From NCBI GenBank assembly GCA_031287855.1, contig JAITSL010000050.1, forward strand, positions 1-64,000: 64,000 nucleotides of DNA, read 5' to 3'. Position 1 is the first letter of the stretch. Every line of letters begins with the position of its first letter. The notes under the pieces are model-generated. The model worked only from the letters and a program-made list of their open reading frames with translations, did not search any database and had not been told where the DNA came from. The stretch comes from Candidatus Endomicrobiellum roisinitermitis. Lineage in GTDB: Bacteria > Elusimicrobiota > Endomicrobiia > Endomicrobiales > Endomicrobiaceae. Shown in pieces: positions 48,835-58,007 of this stretch. A program made the translations under genes and the position numbers.

Positions 48835-50373
48835 ATGAAAAAAGTAATATTGGCATTTTTTAGCTTAATATTTTTTATAAAGTTTGCTTATACAACTGTT
48901 TCTGTTACTCCTTATGGCGCAGCAGAAACAGTTTCTGGGAGTTGTTTCCTTTTAAGAGACGAAAATTTTAGTGTTGTTGTTGACTGTGGGATTTTTATGT
49001 CTGAAGGTTTAGAGAGTGTAGAAGATAAAAATAGAAATATAGATCCTAAACTTGTTAGAGCTAAAGTTCTTTGTTTGACGCACGCTCATTTAGACCATAG
49101 TGGTAAAATTCCACTTTTAATAAGCAGTGGTTTTAATGGTAAAATTTATTCTACAGATGCCACAAAAGAGATAGTGTTAGAGCTTTTTAAAAATAGGAAC
49201 GGATTTGACTTAATAAAAAGGAACTGGTTTTGGTCTTTAAGTCAAAAAGAAAATGCTAAGCGTAGAAAAAATTTTGTTGTTGCTCATTGGAGACCAGAGT
49301 GTAAAAAAAATATAAAATCTTTAGAATATTCTAAAGATTTAGGTTATTTAACTGATTTGGAAAAACAAGAAGGAATGAAGTTTTTGTTATGTAGGAACTG
49401 TTGCGAGTTAGAAACTCAAGAGATAGAAAAATATTTTGTTACAGTAGACTATAATTTAGAAAATAAGTTATTCGAAAACTTAACTGTAAAATTCATAAAT
49501 GCTGGGCATATTCCAGGTTCTGCAAGTTTAATGTTTAGTCTAGGGAATAAAAAAATTTTATTTTCTGGAGATTTAGGTAGTGGTTATTCTAGATTTAACG
49601 GGATGTTTGATATTCCAGAAAGTGCAGACTTAATTTTTATGGAAGCAACTTATGGTTCTAGTAATAAGAAAAGCTCTAATAAACAATATGACTCTTTTAG
49701 AAAAGATTTAGTTAAAGCACTTTCTAAAAACAAAGTTGTTTGGATTCCAGCTTTGTCGCTTAATAGAACACAAAAAGTTTTGTACGAATTAAAGCTCATG
49801 CAGCAAGAAGGTTTACTTTCAAAACAGGTACCAATTTATTCTATATCTCCAAGTGCAAATTATGTTAGTACTTTGTATCAAAAAGAGTTGCTTTACAGTC
49901 AAGGGGAAAGAGATTGGTTTTTAGAAGATGTTTATCAGGAAGGTTCAATTTTGCCAACAGACACAAAACTTCAAACTGTAAGAAGTTATGACAAACAAAT
50001 GATATTATTTTCGTCAAGCGGTGATTTGGATAAAGGGAAATCTTATCAAATTGTTCCTAAAATGCTATCAAATAAAAATGTTTTTGTTATGCTAGTAAAT
50101 TATGTTAGCCCATTAAGTAATGCAGGTTTGGCACTTAAAGGCAAAAAACTACATGATAGTACAAAGTGTGTTGCAAGTCTAAAACAGTATGATATTTTTT
50201 CTGATCATGCAGATTTTGGTATGTTACAAAAATGGTTATTAAAACAAAATAAAAACGTAAAAATTTATATTGTTCATTCGACTAAACAACATTCTCAAGG
50301 TATTATAAAAGCTTTAAAAAAGTCTGGTTGGCAAAATGTAAATAGTGCAAAAATAGGAGTAACTATAAACTAG
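48835..50373 (+). CDS. Predicted exported MBL-fold/beta-CASP metallohydrolase
   Basis: Signal-peptide-like MKKVILAFFSLIFFIKFAYT; LTHAHLDHSG, NAGHIPGSA, FSGDLG, MEATYG, SDHADF motifs. Confidence 0.88.
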   Translation: MKKVILAFFSLIFFIKFAYTTVSVTPYGAAETVSGSCFLLRDENFSVVVDCGIFMSEGLESVEDKNRNIDPKLVRAKVLCLTHAHLDHSGKIPLLISSGFNGKIYSTDATKEIVLELFKNRNGFDLIKRNWFWSLSQKENAKRRKNFVVAHWRPECKKNIKSLEYSKDLGYLTDLEKQEGMKFLLCRNCCELETQEIEKYFVTVDYNLENKLFENLTVKFINAGHIPGSASLMFSLGNKKILFSGDLGSGYSRFNGMFDIPESADLIFMEATYGSSNKKSSNKQYDSFRKDLVKALSKNKVVWIPALSLNRTQKVLYELKLMQQEGLLSKQVPIYSISPSANYVSTLYQKELLYSQGERDWFLEDVYQEGSILPTDTKLQTVRSYDKQMILFSSSGDLDKGKSYQIVPKMLSNKNVFVMLVNYVSPLSNAGLALKGKKLHDSTKCVASLKQYDIFSDHADFGMLQKWLLKQNKNVKIYIVHSTKQHSQGIIKALKKSGWQNVNSAKIGVTIN

Positions 50374-51360
50374 ATGAGATTAAGAAAAAAAACAGATATT
50401 AACTTGAGAAATAGCATAATATTTACATTGTCTTTTTTAATTTTATGTGTATGCGTATACGTTGTTAGAGGTTTTTGTTATTCTAAAAATTATATATTGG
50501 AAAAAGCAAGCTATTATTTTTTTGATGAAAGCTATTTTCTTGCAGCCAGATATTTTGAAAAAGCTCTAAACTTAAGAACTCTAGACTTAGATGTAGATGT
50601 CTATAGAGATTATGCGAAATCTTTATTTAATTTAGAAAATTATGACTTAGCAATAAAATATTTTAAACTTGTCGCTGAACTTGATCCTTTTGATTTTGAA
50701 AATTTTTATACATTGGGAAACGCACTCTATATTAAAGCTAATAATACAGGGGACAAAAACACCTTTTTACAAGCTTGCAAATACCTTAAAACAGCTATTA
50801 GTTTAAATCCAAATTCTGAAAAGTTATACTTGCTTATAGGTTTATGTTATAGGAAATGTGCTCTTTATAATGAAGCAAGATTATTTTATAATAAAGCTTT
50901 AATGTCGCAAAAGTTTAGTAAAGCAGGTTTTTATAACCTTATTGGTAATACGTATAGGCAGGAGGGGTTAAATCAAAATGCTTTAGAGTATTATGAGAGA
51001 GCAAAGTACAGCGATCCTTACTTTTTTATTGCTTATTACAATATGGGTGATATGTATTTTTATTTTAAAGATTTTGAACAAGCTTTATTTTATTATAAAA
51101 GATCTGTAGAAATTAATAAAGAGTTTGTCGCAGGTTACATAAAAATTGCGGATATGTACTATAAAAATAATGATTTTGAAAATTCTAAAAATTGGGCGTT
51201 AGAAGCTTTAAAAATTAATCCTAACAATAGTAAGATAAATTATATTTTAGGAATGTCTTTACTGAGCCTTGATCAAAAAGAAGAAAGCTTAAAATATTTA
51301 AGATATGCAGCAAATTGGGGTGATTGTGAAGCTGCCTTGAGCTTAAAAACATTTTTTTAA
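50374..51360 (+). CDS. Membrane-anchored TPR protein
   Basis: N-terminal TM then TPR repeats (ALEYYERAKYSDPYFFIAYYNMGDMYF...). Confidence 0.9.
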   Translation: MRLRKKTDINLRNSIIFTLSFLILCVCVYVVRGFCYSKNYILEKASYYFFDESYFLAARYFEKALNLRTLDLDVDVYRDYAKSLFNLENYDLAIKYFKLVAELDPFDFENFYTLGNALYIKANNTGDKNTFLQACKYLKTAISLNPNSEKLYLLIGLCYRKCALYNEARLFYNKALMSQKFSKAGFYNLIGNTYRQEGLNQNALEYYERAKYSDPYFFIAYYNMGDMYFYFKDFEQALFYYKRSVEINKEFVAGYIKIADMYYKNNDFENSKNWALEALKINPNNSKINYILGMSLLSLDQKEESLKYLRYAANWGDCEAALSLKTFF

Positions 51361-51372
51361 TTTGGAGTAAAA

Positions 51373-51699
51373 ATGTTTTATATTAAAAAGTATTTATTTT
51401 TTATAGTAGCTGCTGTAATGGTTATTTCTCTTTATAGTTTTATTGACAATTTTTTTGAACTTGTTGGGATAAATTTTAATTTTATTTTAGGTTTTTTTAC
51501 TTTTTATTTCGCTATTTTATTTAGTTGTTTTTTAGTTTCTTTGATGGTGTTTATGTTGTTTAAATATGTTTACAAGTTAACTTTATTTATTTTAAAAAAG
51601 AGAAATAAAGATTTAAATTTAAAAGTATTGTGGCATTGTTTTACATATTTTACTTACATTGTAATTTTTATTATTTTTTTGAAGGTTACAGAATATTGA
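51373..51699 (+). CDS. Hypothetical multi-TM protein
   Basis: Hydrophobic throughout; contiguous operon spacing. Confidence 0.6.
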   Translation: MFYIKKYLFFIVAAVMVISLYSFIDNFFELVGINFNFILGFFTFYFAILFSCFLVSLMVFMLFKYVYKLTLFILKKRNKDLNLKVLWHCFTYFTYIVIFIIFLKVTEY

Positions 51700-52304
51700 T
51701 GAAATATAATATAGAAACTTTACTACATCAACAACCTACACAATCTTTAGACAATTTAGTTTTTTTAGATATAGAAACAACTGGTCTAAACCCATCAAAT
51801 GGTGCAAAAATAATTGAAATTGCTATGCTAAAAATATTAAATGGAAAGCAGCAACAGTATCAAACTCTTGTAAATCCTGAAAGCTTAATTCCTAAAGAAT
51901 GTTCAAGAATACATCATATCTATGACAATATGGTTAAAACTGCTCCATATTTTAGACATATAGCAAAAAATGTAATATCTTTTTTAAGTGGTAGTGTAGT
52001 TGTGTGTCATAATGCTTCTTTTGATTTGTTATTTGTGCATAAAGAACTACATGATGCAGGATACTTTTTAAAAAATATTTATTATATAGACACTTTGCAT
52101 ATTGCAAGACGATACTTCAGTTTTAAGTCTAACAAGCTTTGTAATATAGCAAAAACGCTAGGTATTAATGTAAAGCAAAATCACAGAGCTATGGCCGATG
52201 TTTTAACAACCTTATCTGTAGCAAATTGTTTATTTAAAGATATGTATGAAAGAGAGATAAAACTGATTTTACCAAATAGTTATCAATACACACCTAACAA
52301 ATAA
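51699..52304 (+). CDS. DnaQ-like 3'-5' exonuclease
   Basis: FLDIETTGLNPSNGAKIIEIAM, VVCHNASFDLLFV, HRAMADVLTT; likely internal start MKYNIETL. Confidence 0.9.
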   Translation: MKYNIETLLHQQPTQSLDNLVFLDIETTGLNPSNGAKIIEIAMLKILNGKQQQYQTLVNPESLIPKECSRIHHIYDNMVKTAPYFRHIAKNVISFLSGSVVVCHNASFDLLFVHKELHDAGYFLKNIYYIDTLHIARRYFSFKSNKLCNIAKTLGINVKQNHRAMADVLTTLSVANCLFKDMYEREIKLILPNSYQYTPNK

Positions 52305-52451
52305 ATTGTATGGCCTGAGGTCCCTTCAAATTGGTACTTTTATAAGAAAAATCCATTCAAACTGGACAAATCTGATGCTAATCAACAAAAGATAATAATA
52401 AATGATATTTGTTATTATCTTTTAATATTTAAAATAATTAGAAGATAGTTG

Positions 52452-52480
52452 TTGACAAAATATGATAAAATTTGTATTGT
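52452..52480 (+). promoter_or_regulatory. Putative sigma70 promoter for the HTH/basic-protein unit
   Basis: TTGACA-N17-TATTGT. Confidence 0.6.
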
Positions 52481-52523
52481 TTTAATATAAATTAAAAAAT
52501 AATGGTAAAAAAGAGAAAAAAAA

Positions 52524-52766
52524 ATGGAAAAAACACAAAATAAGCAAATCATGGACATTAAAGAAGTATCAGAGTATTTAGGAATAGGCAAGTCCAAGAT
52601 ATATAGTCTTATTAAAATGAAAAAAATTCCAGCCTCTAAGATTGGAAGACAATATAGATTTTCAAAGGAAATTGTGGATGGTTGGTTAAGGGATAAAATT
52701 ATTACAAAAAAAGACAATACTGCTATTCAAAATACAGTTTCTGTTAAGTCTGGTGAAGAAAAATAA
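52524..52766 (+). CDS. Excisionase-family (MerR-like HTH) DNA-binding protein
   Basis: MDIKEVSEYLGIGKSKIYSLIKMKKIPASKIGRQYRFSKEIVDGWL. Confidence 0.93.
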   Translation: MEKTQNKQIMDIKEVSEYLGIGKSKIYSLIKMKKIPASKIGRQYRFSKEIVDGWLRDKIITKKDNTAIQNTVSVKSGEEK

Positions 52767-52793
52767 AAAATTTACAACTAAAGGAGGTGTAAA

Positions 52794-53138
52794 ATGGCTG
52801 AAAAAGTAGAGAAGGTTGGTGTAAAAAGAGAGGCAGGGTACCTTTATTTTATTGACAAAAATGGTGATGTCTCAAGAGCTTTAATGGCAAGAGGTGGTAA
52901 AAAAGGTGGAAAACCTACAAAGGTAGCAAAAGTTGGCTTGAAGAAAGAGTCGGGCTATCTTTACTTTATTGACAAAAATGGTGATATTTCCAGGTCAGTA
53001 ATGAGTAGGGGTGGTAAAAAGAAAAAATCTAAGAAAAAACTTGCAAAGAAACCAGTAAAAAAGGCTGTAAAAAAAATGGCAAAAAAAGTAGTTAAAAAAG
53101 TTGCAAAGAAAGCAACTAGGAAAAGTAAAAAGAAATAA
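52794..53138 (+). CDS. Lysine-rich histone H1-like protein with duplicated GYLYFIDKNGD motif
   Basis: Two copies of VG(V/L)K(R/K)E(A/S)GYLYFIDKNGD(V/I)SR..M(A/S)RGGKK followed by K/A/V-rich tail; AGGAGG upstream. Confidence 0.9.
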   Translation: MAEKVEKVGVKREAGYLYFIDKNGDVSRALMARGGKKGGKPTKVAKVGLKKESGYLYFIDKNGDISRSVMSRGGKKKKSKKKLAKKPVKKAVKKMAKKVVKKVAKKATRKSKKK

Positions 53139-53153
53139 AATTAATAAGTTAAG

Positions 53154-53205
53154 AAAAGGCTTTAGTAGTTTTTAAGTTTTACTGCTAAGGCCTTTTTCTT
53201 TTTTT
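53154..53205 (+). terminator. Intrinsic terminator after the H1-like gene
   Basis: AAAAGGCTTTAGTAGT-loop-ACTGCTAAGGCCTTTTTCTTTTTTT. Confidence 0.88.
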
Positions 53206-53292
53206 CTTTTTTTGTTATACTTGATATATGTATGTACTTCGTTGTGAGGTTAAGTTTATCCTTACAAGTGTTTTTTTGTTTTGGATTTATAT

Positions 53293-54651
53293 ATGAAAAA
53301 TTTTTCAGTTATAATACTTGCTGCAGGTTTAGGGATAAGAATGAAGTCTTATTTACCTAAAGCTATGCACAGTCTTTCTGGCAAATCTTTAGTTAAGTGG
53401 GTCATAGATTCAGTGTCTCCTTTACGTCCAGACAATATAGTTGTAGTTGTTGGGTATAAACATGAAATAGTTGAAGAATATTTATCTAAAAGTAATGTAA
53501 ATGTAAAATTTGTTTGTCAGGAAAACCAATTTGGCACAGCACATGCTGTAATGCAAGCAAAAGAAATTTTAAAAAATTATAATGGCAATATTGTAGTTAT
53601 AAGTGGAGATGTTCCTTTAATAAAAACAACTACAATATCAAACTTAATAAAGAAGAACCAAAAAAGCGCGTCTGCGGTTACGGTTTTATCAGCAGAAGTC
53701 AAGGATCCTTATGGGTATGGAAGAATTGTAAGAAAAGATGGCTTTTTAGAAAAGATAGTAGAAGAAAAAGACGCAAATTTAAATGAAAAACAAATAAAAG
53801 AAATAAATTCTGGTATTTATTGCTTTGATAAAAATCTATGGAAAGCTCTTTTGAAAGTTGAACCAAATAACTCAAAGAAAGAATATTATATAACAGACAC
53901 AATTGCAATATTAAAGCAGTTAAACCATAAAATATCTGTACTTCTTGCAAAGGATGAAATTGAGATTAAAGGTATAAATAGTAAACTAGAACTTTCTCAA
54001 ACAGAGACTCTTTTAAAAAACAAAAAAATAGAAAATTTGCTAAATAGTGGTGTAAGTATTATAGATGTAAATAATGTGTATATATCTTATGATGCGACAA
54101 TAAAGCCTGATACTGTTATATATCCTGGAGTTTTTATTGATGTGGGTGTTACCATTGGCAGAAATTGTGTTTTAAAAGGGTCAAGTTATATAGTAAATTC
54201 TAAAATTGATGATGAAAGTATAGTGTCTTATTCGTATGTGGATGGTGCAACTATAGGTAAAAAAGTGAAAATAGGACCATTTGCTCATTTAAGGCCAGAC
54301 TCTGTTTTAAAAGAAAACGTTAAAATTGGAAATTTTTCAGAGACTAAAAAATCTTTTATAGGAAAAAATTCAAAAGTTAAGCATCTATCTTATGTAGGTG
54401 ATGCTCAGATTGGTGCCAATGTAAATATAGGGGCAGGGACAATAACTTGCAATTATGACGGTAGGCATAAACATCAAACAATAATTGAACAAGACGTTTT
54501 TGTTGGATCTAACGCAAATATTGTTGCTCCTGTAAAAATAGGTAAAGGTGCTTTAATTGCTGCTGGTTCTACAATAACTCATGATGTGCCAAAAGGAAAG
54601 CTTGCAATAGCAAGGGCAAGGCAAGAACTAAAACGTAGAATAAAAAAGTAA
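53293..54651 (+). CDS. glmU: UDP-N-acetylglucosamine diphosphorylase/glucosamine-1-P acetyltransferase
   Basis: VIILAAGLGIRMKS, hexapeptide repeats, GAGTITCNYDGRHKHQT. Confidence 0.97.
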   Translation: MKNFSVIILAAGLGIRMKSYLPKAMHSLSGKSLVKWVIDSVSPLRPDNIVVVVGYKHEIVEEYLSKSNVNVKFVCQENQFGTAHAVMQAKEILKNYNGNIVVISGDVPLIKTTTISNLIKKNQKSASAVTVLSAEVKDPYGYGRIVRKDGFLEKIVEEKDANLNEKQIKEINSGIYCFDKNLWKALLKVEPNNSKKEYYITDTIAILKQLNHKISVLLAKDEIEIKGINSKLELSQTETLLKNKKIENLLNSGVSIIDVNNVYISYDATIKPDTVIYPGVFIDVGVTIGRNCVLKGSSYIVNSKIDDESIVSYSYVDGATIGKKVKIGPFAHLRPDSVLKENVKIGNFSETKKSFIGKNSKVKHLSYVGDAQIGANVNIGAGTITCNYDGRHKHQTIIEQDVFVGSNANIVAPVKIGKGALIAAGSTITHDVPKGKLAIARARQELKRRIKK

Positions 54652-54701
54652 AGTTATATTAAAAATTTTTTAGCTGTTACTAAGTATAAACAAGAGGATT
54701 T

Positions 54702-55634
54702 ATGAAGATTAAAATTATTTCAGGTAATGCTAATGTTGAACTTGCAAAGCAAATTACAAAACATTTAGGGATACCTTTAAGTGATGCAAAGGTTAGCAGG
54801 TTTAGTGATGGAGAAGTTCAAGTAAAAATAGTTGAAAATATTAGAGGTGCAGATTGTTATATAATTCAACCAACGAATATGCCTGTTAATGAACATCTAA
54901 TGGAACTTTTAATTATTGCAGATGCTTTAAGAAGGGCTTCTGCTAGAAGAATTATTGCTGTTATGCCTTACTATGGTTATGCAAGGCAGGATAGAAAATC
55001 AGAGCCAAGAGTCCCAATTACTGCAAGGTTAGTTGCAGATTTGCTTGCAACGGCAGGCATTACAAGAGTTTTAACAATGGACTTGCATGCTGGGCAAATA
55101 CAGGGTTTTTTTGATATTCCTGTTGACCATCTTTATGCCATGCCAGTACTTGTAAATTATTTTAAAGAAAAAAAGTTAAACGATCTTGTTATAGTTTCGC
55201 CTGATACGGGTGGGGCAGAAAGGGCAAGAGCTTTTGCAAAGCATTTTAATGCGGAACTTGCTATTATAGATAAAAGAAGACCTTGCTCGAACGAAGCCTC
55301 TGTTATGAATATTATTGGTGAAGTTAAAAATAAAACCTGTATAATTTTAGATGATATGATTGATACTGCCGGAACTTTAACAAAAGTTGCAGACGCAATA
55401 AAAATAAAAGGTGCATCTAGAATTTTTTCAGCGGCTTCTCATGGAGTTCTTTCTGGCCATGCAAAGCAAAAAATTCAAGACTCTTCAATAGAAAAGGTTG
55501 TTATAACAGACTCTATACCTCTTTTAAATGATGGTCCTGTAGAAAAGATTGTTGTTTTAAGTATAGCTCCTCTTTTGGCAGAAGCTATAATGAGAATTTC
55601 AAATGACGAATCTATAAGCGCATTATTTCTGTAA
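54702..55634 (+). CDS. prs: Ribose-phosphate pyrophosphokinase
   Basis: RFSDGEVQVKI, PYYGYARQDRK, CIILDDMIDTAGTL. Confidence 0.98.
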   Translation: MKIKIISGNANVELAKQITKHLGIPLSDAKVSRFSDGEVQVKIVENIRGADCYIIQPTNMPVNEHLMELLIIADALRRASARRIIAVMPYYGYARQDRKSEPRVPITARLVADLLATAGITRVLTMDLHAGQIQGFFDIPVDHLYAMPVLVNYFKEKKLNDLVIVSPDTGGAERARAFAKHFNAELAIIDKRRPCSNEASVMNIIGEVKNKTCIILDDMIDTAGTLTKVADAIKIKGASRIFSAASHGVLSGHAKQKIQDSSIEKVVITDSIPLLNDGPVEKIVVLSIAPLLAEAIMRISNDESISALFL

Positions 55635-55679
55635 GCGTTAAACAAAGAATATATTGTGCAATGACAATGGGGGATTTAA

Positions 55680-56363
55680 ATGAAGGAAGTTATTTTAGAC
55701 GTACAGACAAGAGAGGTAGGGGCAAAAAGTAAGTTGTCTACTTTAAGAAAAAAAGAAAAAATACCAGCTGTATTTTATGGAAAAAATATAAAGCCGGAAT
55801 CTATAACAGTAGATGCAAAAAGTTTTATGTCTATAATAGAAAAAAATGGTGCAAATGTTATTGTTGATTTAAATTTTAAAAGTGGTAAAAAACCAGCTAT
55901 TGTAAAATCTTTACAACGAGATGTTTTAATGCAAAATCCTATACATATAGATTTTCAGTCTATTTCTTTGGAAGACAAAGTTGAAGTTTTGGTTCCTATA
56001 CATGTTGAGGGAGTTGCAGACGGCGTTAAGAATTTTGGTGGGGTTATGGAATTTATTGTTAGGGAAGTTAAAGTCAAAGCCCTTCCTAAGAGCATACCTC
56101 AGATGATTGCTGTTGATGTAAGCTCTCTTGGGTTAGGGCAAGGTTTAACAATTGCAGACTTGCCAAAAACTGAAGGCCTAGAGTATATTCAAGATCCTAC
56201 CACTTTGATAGTTAATGTTATAGCGGTTGCTGCAGAGGAAGAAAAACCTAAAGAGGAAAGTACTGAAACTGCTCAACCAGAAGTAATAAGTAAAGGTAAG
56301 AAAGATAAAGAAGAAGGTGCTGAAGCTTCTTCTACAAGTGGAGTAAAAAAAGTAAATATATAA
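55680..56363 (+). CDS. rplY: 50S ribosomal protein L25/CTC family
   Basis: TREVGAKSKLSTLRKKEKIPAVFYGKNIKPESI...VLVPIHVEGVADGVKNFGGVMEF. Confidence 0.95.
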   Translation: MKEVILDVQTREVGAKSKLSTLRKKEKIPAVFYGKNIKPESITVDAKSFMSIIEKNGANVIVDLNFKSGKKPAIVKSLQRDVLMQNPIHIDFQSISLEDKVEVLVPIHVEGVADGVKNFGGVMEFIVREVKVKALPKSIPQMIAVDVSSLGLGQGLTIADLPKTEGLEYIQDPTTLIVNVIAVAAEEEKPKEESTETAQPEVISKGKKDKEEGAEASSTSGVKKVNI

Positions 56364-56394
56364 AATTTTTTTGCACACGCGGAACCTTGTAACT

Positions 56395-56991
56395 ATGAAT
56401 GTGGATATTAAACTTTTTGTAGGACTTGGTAATCCGGGACATAAGTACATAAATACTCGCCATAATCTAGGGTTTGTAATTTTAGATGCAATAACAAGAA
56501 AATTGTATTTAGAATTTAAATCTTGGGATAATATGGCAGATATTTCTTTTTGTGATAAATTTAGCAGGAAAATATGGTTTTTAAAACCAAGCACATTTAT
56601 GAATCTTTCTGGTCTTGCTATAGCATCTTTTGCAAGATATTATAAGATTAAACCTACAGAAATTTTTGTTTTTTATGATGACTTTTCAATTGCTTTAGGA
56701 GACTGTAGAATAAGGATGTCAGGCTCTTCCGGTGGGCATAACGGTATAAAATCTATTATAGAACATTTAAATACAGAAAAATTTCCAAGAATGAAGTTGG
56801 GTATAGGCTCTTTGCCAAAAGATGTAGACGTTTCTAGTTTTGTTCTATCTAAATTTTTAAAAGAAGATGAAGAGAAGATAAATTTAATAAAAGAAAAAGC
56901 AATTTTAGTTTTTAATGAAGTAATTAATTCTGGAGTAGATAAAGCAGCATCAACATTAGCAAACATAAAAAGTGGGAATATAGTATATTAA
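56395..56991 (+). CDS. pth: Peptidyl-tRNA hydrolase
   Basis: FVGLGNPGHKYINTRHNLGF, PSTFMNLSGLAI, SGSSGGHNGIKSI. Confidence 0.97.
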   Translation: MNVDIKLFVGLGNPGHKYINTRHNLGFVILDAITRKLYLEFKSWDNMADISFCDKFSRKIWFLKPSTFMNLSGLAIASFARYYKIKPTEIFVFYDDFSIALGDCRIRMSGSSGGHNGIKSIIEHLNTEKFPRMKLGIGSLPKDVDVSSFVLSKFLKEDEEKINLIKEKAILVFNEVINSGVDKAASTLANIKSGNIVY

Positions 56992-57101
56992 AATGTACAA
57001 ATAAAATAATTAATGCTAAAATTCTAATATATCTATCAAAATAAAAGTATTGTAAGGAACACGAAAAGTAATTTATAATTTTAAAAAAAGGAATATTTGT
57101 T

Positions 57102-58007
57102 ATGAACAAAAAAAGGATTTTTAGTAGTTTGGTTCTTTTGATTTTTGTGTCGAACAATCTTTTTGCAGCTGCAGGTACAACAGTTTTTGATTTTTTAAAG
57201 CTGCCAAAGAATGCAGAGCAAGCTGCTTTAGCAAATTTGACAACTTTTAATACAAACCTTTCTTTTGTAAATCCTGCAGTTTTAGGATTTGCAGATCACT
57301 ACAACATTCAGGCATCAAAAGCAATTCATTTCCAAAACACAGGATACAATTCTTTTAATTTTGCAATGCCTTATAATGATTTTGGTTTTAGTTTATATTA
57401 TTTTGGTTTTGACTATGGCAAATTTGACGGATACCTTGAAGATTCTGGCGGTGACTATATTGAAAATAGTACATTTGGAGCAGCTGATTCTTGTATACAG
57501 ATAAGTGCGGGGTATCGTATAATAAATATTTTATCTTTAGGGACAGATGTTAAGTATATATTTACAAATATTGATAATATAAAAATGAACGGTCTTGCTT
57601 TTGATTTGTCTGCATTTTTATTGTTAAGTGATAAGTGGTCATTAGCTTTAGGTTTAGAAAATTTGGGTGCTAAAGTAGATGGATATATGCTTCCTTCTAA
57701 TGTATATTTATCTTATACAAATAAAATTATTAAACCTTGCCAACTTGGTGTTGAGTTAAAATCTTTTTTTGATAATACGATGTGGCTTAAGACCGCTATA
57801 GAAGTTGGAGTTGGTGAAAATCTTGTTTTAAGAGGAGGTTATAAGTTGGCGCTAACAAACAGCAACTCTTCTTTAGGTAGTTGGTACCAAAGAAACTTAT
57901 CTTTAGGGTTTGGTTTAAAAATTAATGTTATTTCCATAGATTATGCGTGGTTACCGTACGGAGATTTAGGAAACTCTAACATAATTTCATTAAAGGTGGC
58001 GTTCTAA
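57102..58007 (+). CDS. PorV/PorQ-like outer-membrane beta-barrel protein
   Basis: Signal peptide, FLKLPKNAEQAALANLTTFNTNLSFVNPAVLGF, beta-barrel pattern to FGLKINVISIDYAWLPYGDLGNSNIISLKVAF. Confidence 0.8.
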   Translation: MNKKRIFSSLVLLIFVSNNLFAAAGTTVFDFLKLPKNAEQAALANLTTFNTNLSFVNPAVLGFADHYNIQASKAIHFQNTGYNSFNFAMPYNDFGFSLYYFGFDYGKFDGYLEDSGGDYIENSTFGAADSCIQISAGYRIINILSLGTDVKYIFTNIDNIKMNGLAFDLSAFLLLSDKWSLALGLENLGAKVDGYMLPSNVYLSYTNKIIKPCQLGVELKSFFDNTMWLKTAIEVGVGENLVLRGGYKLALTNSNSSLGSWYQRNLSLGFGLKINVISIDYAWLPYGDLGNSNIISLKVAF

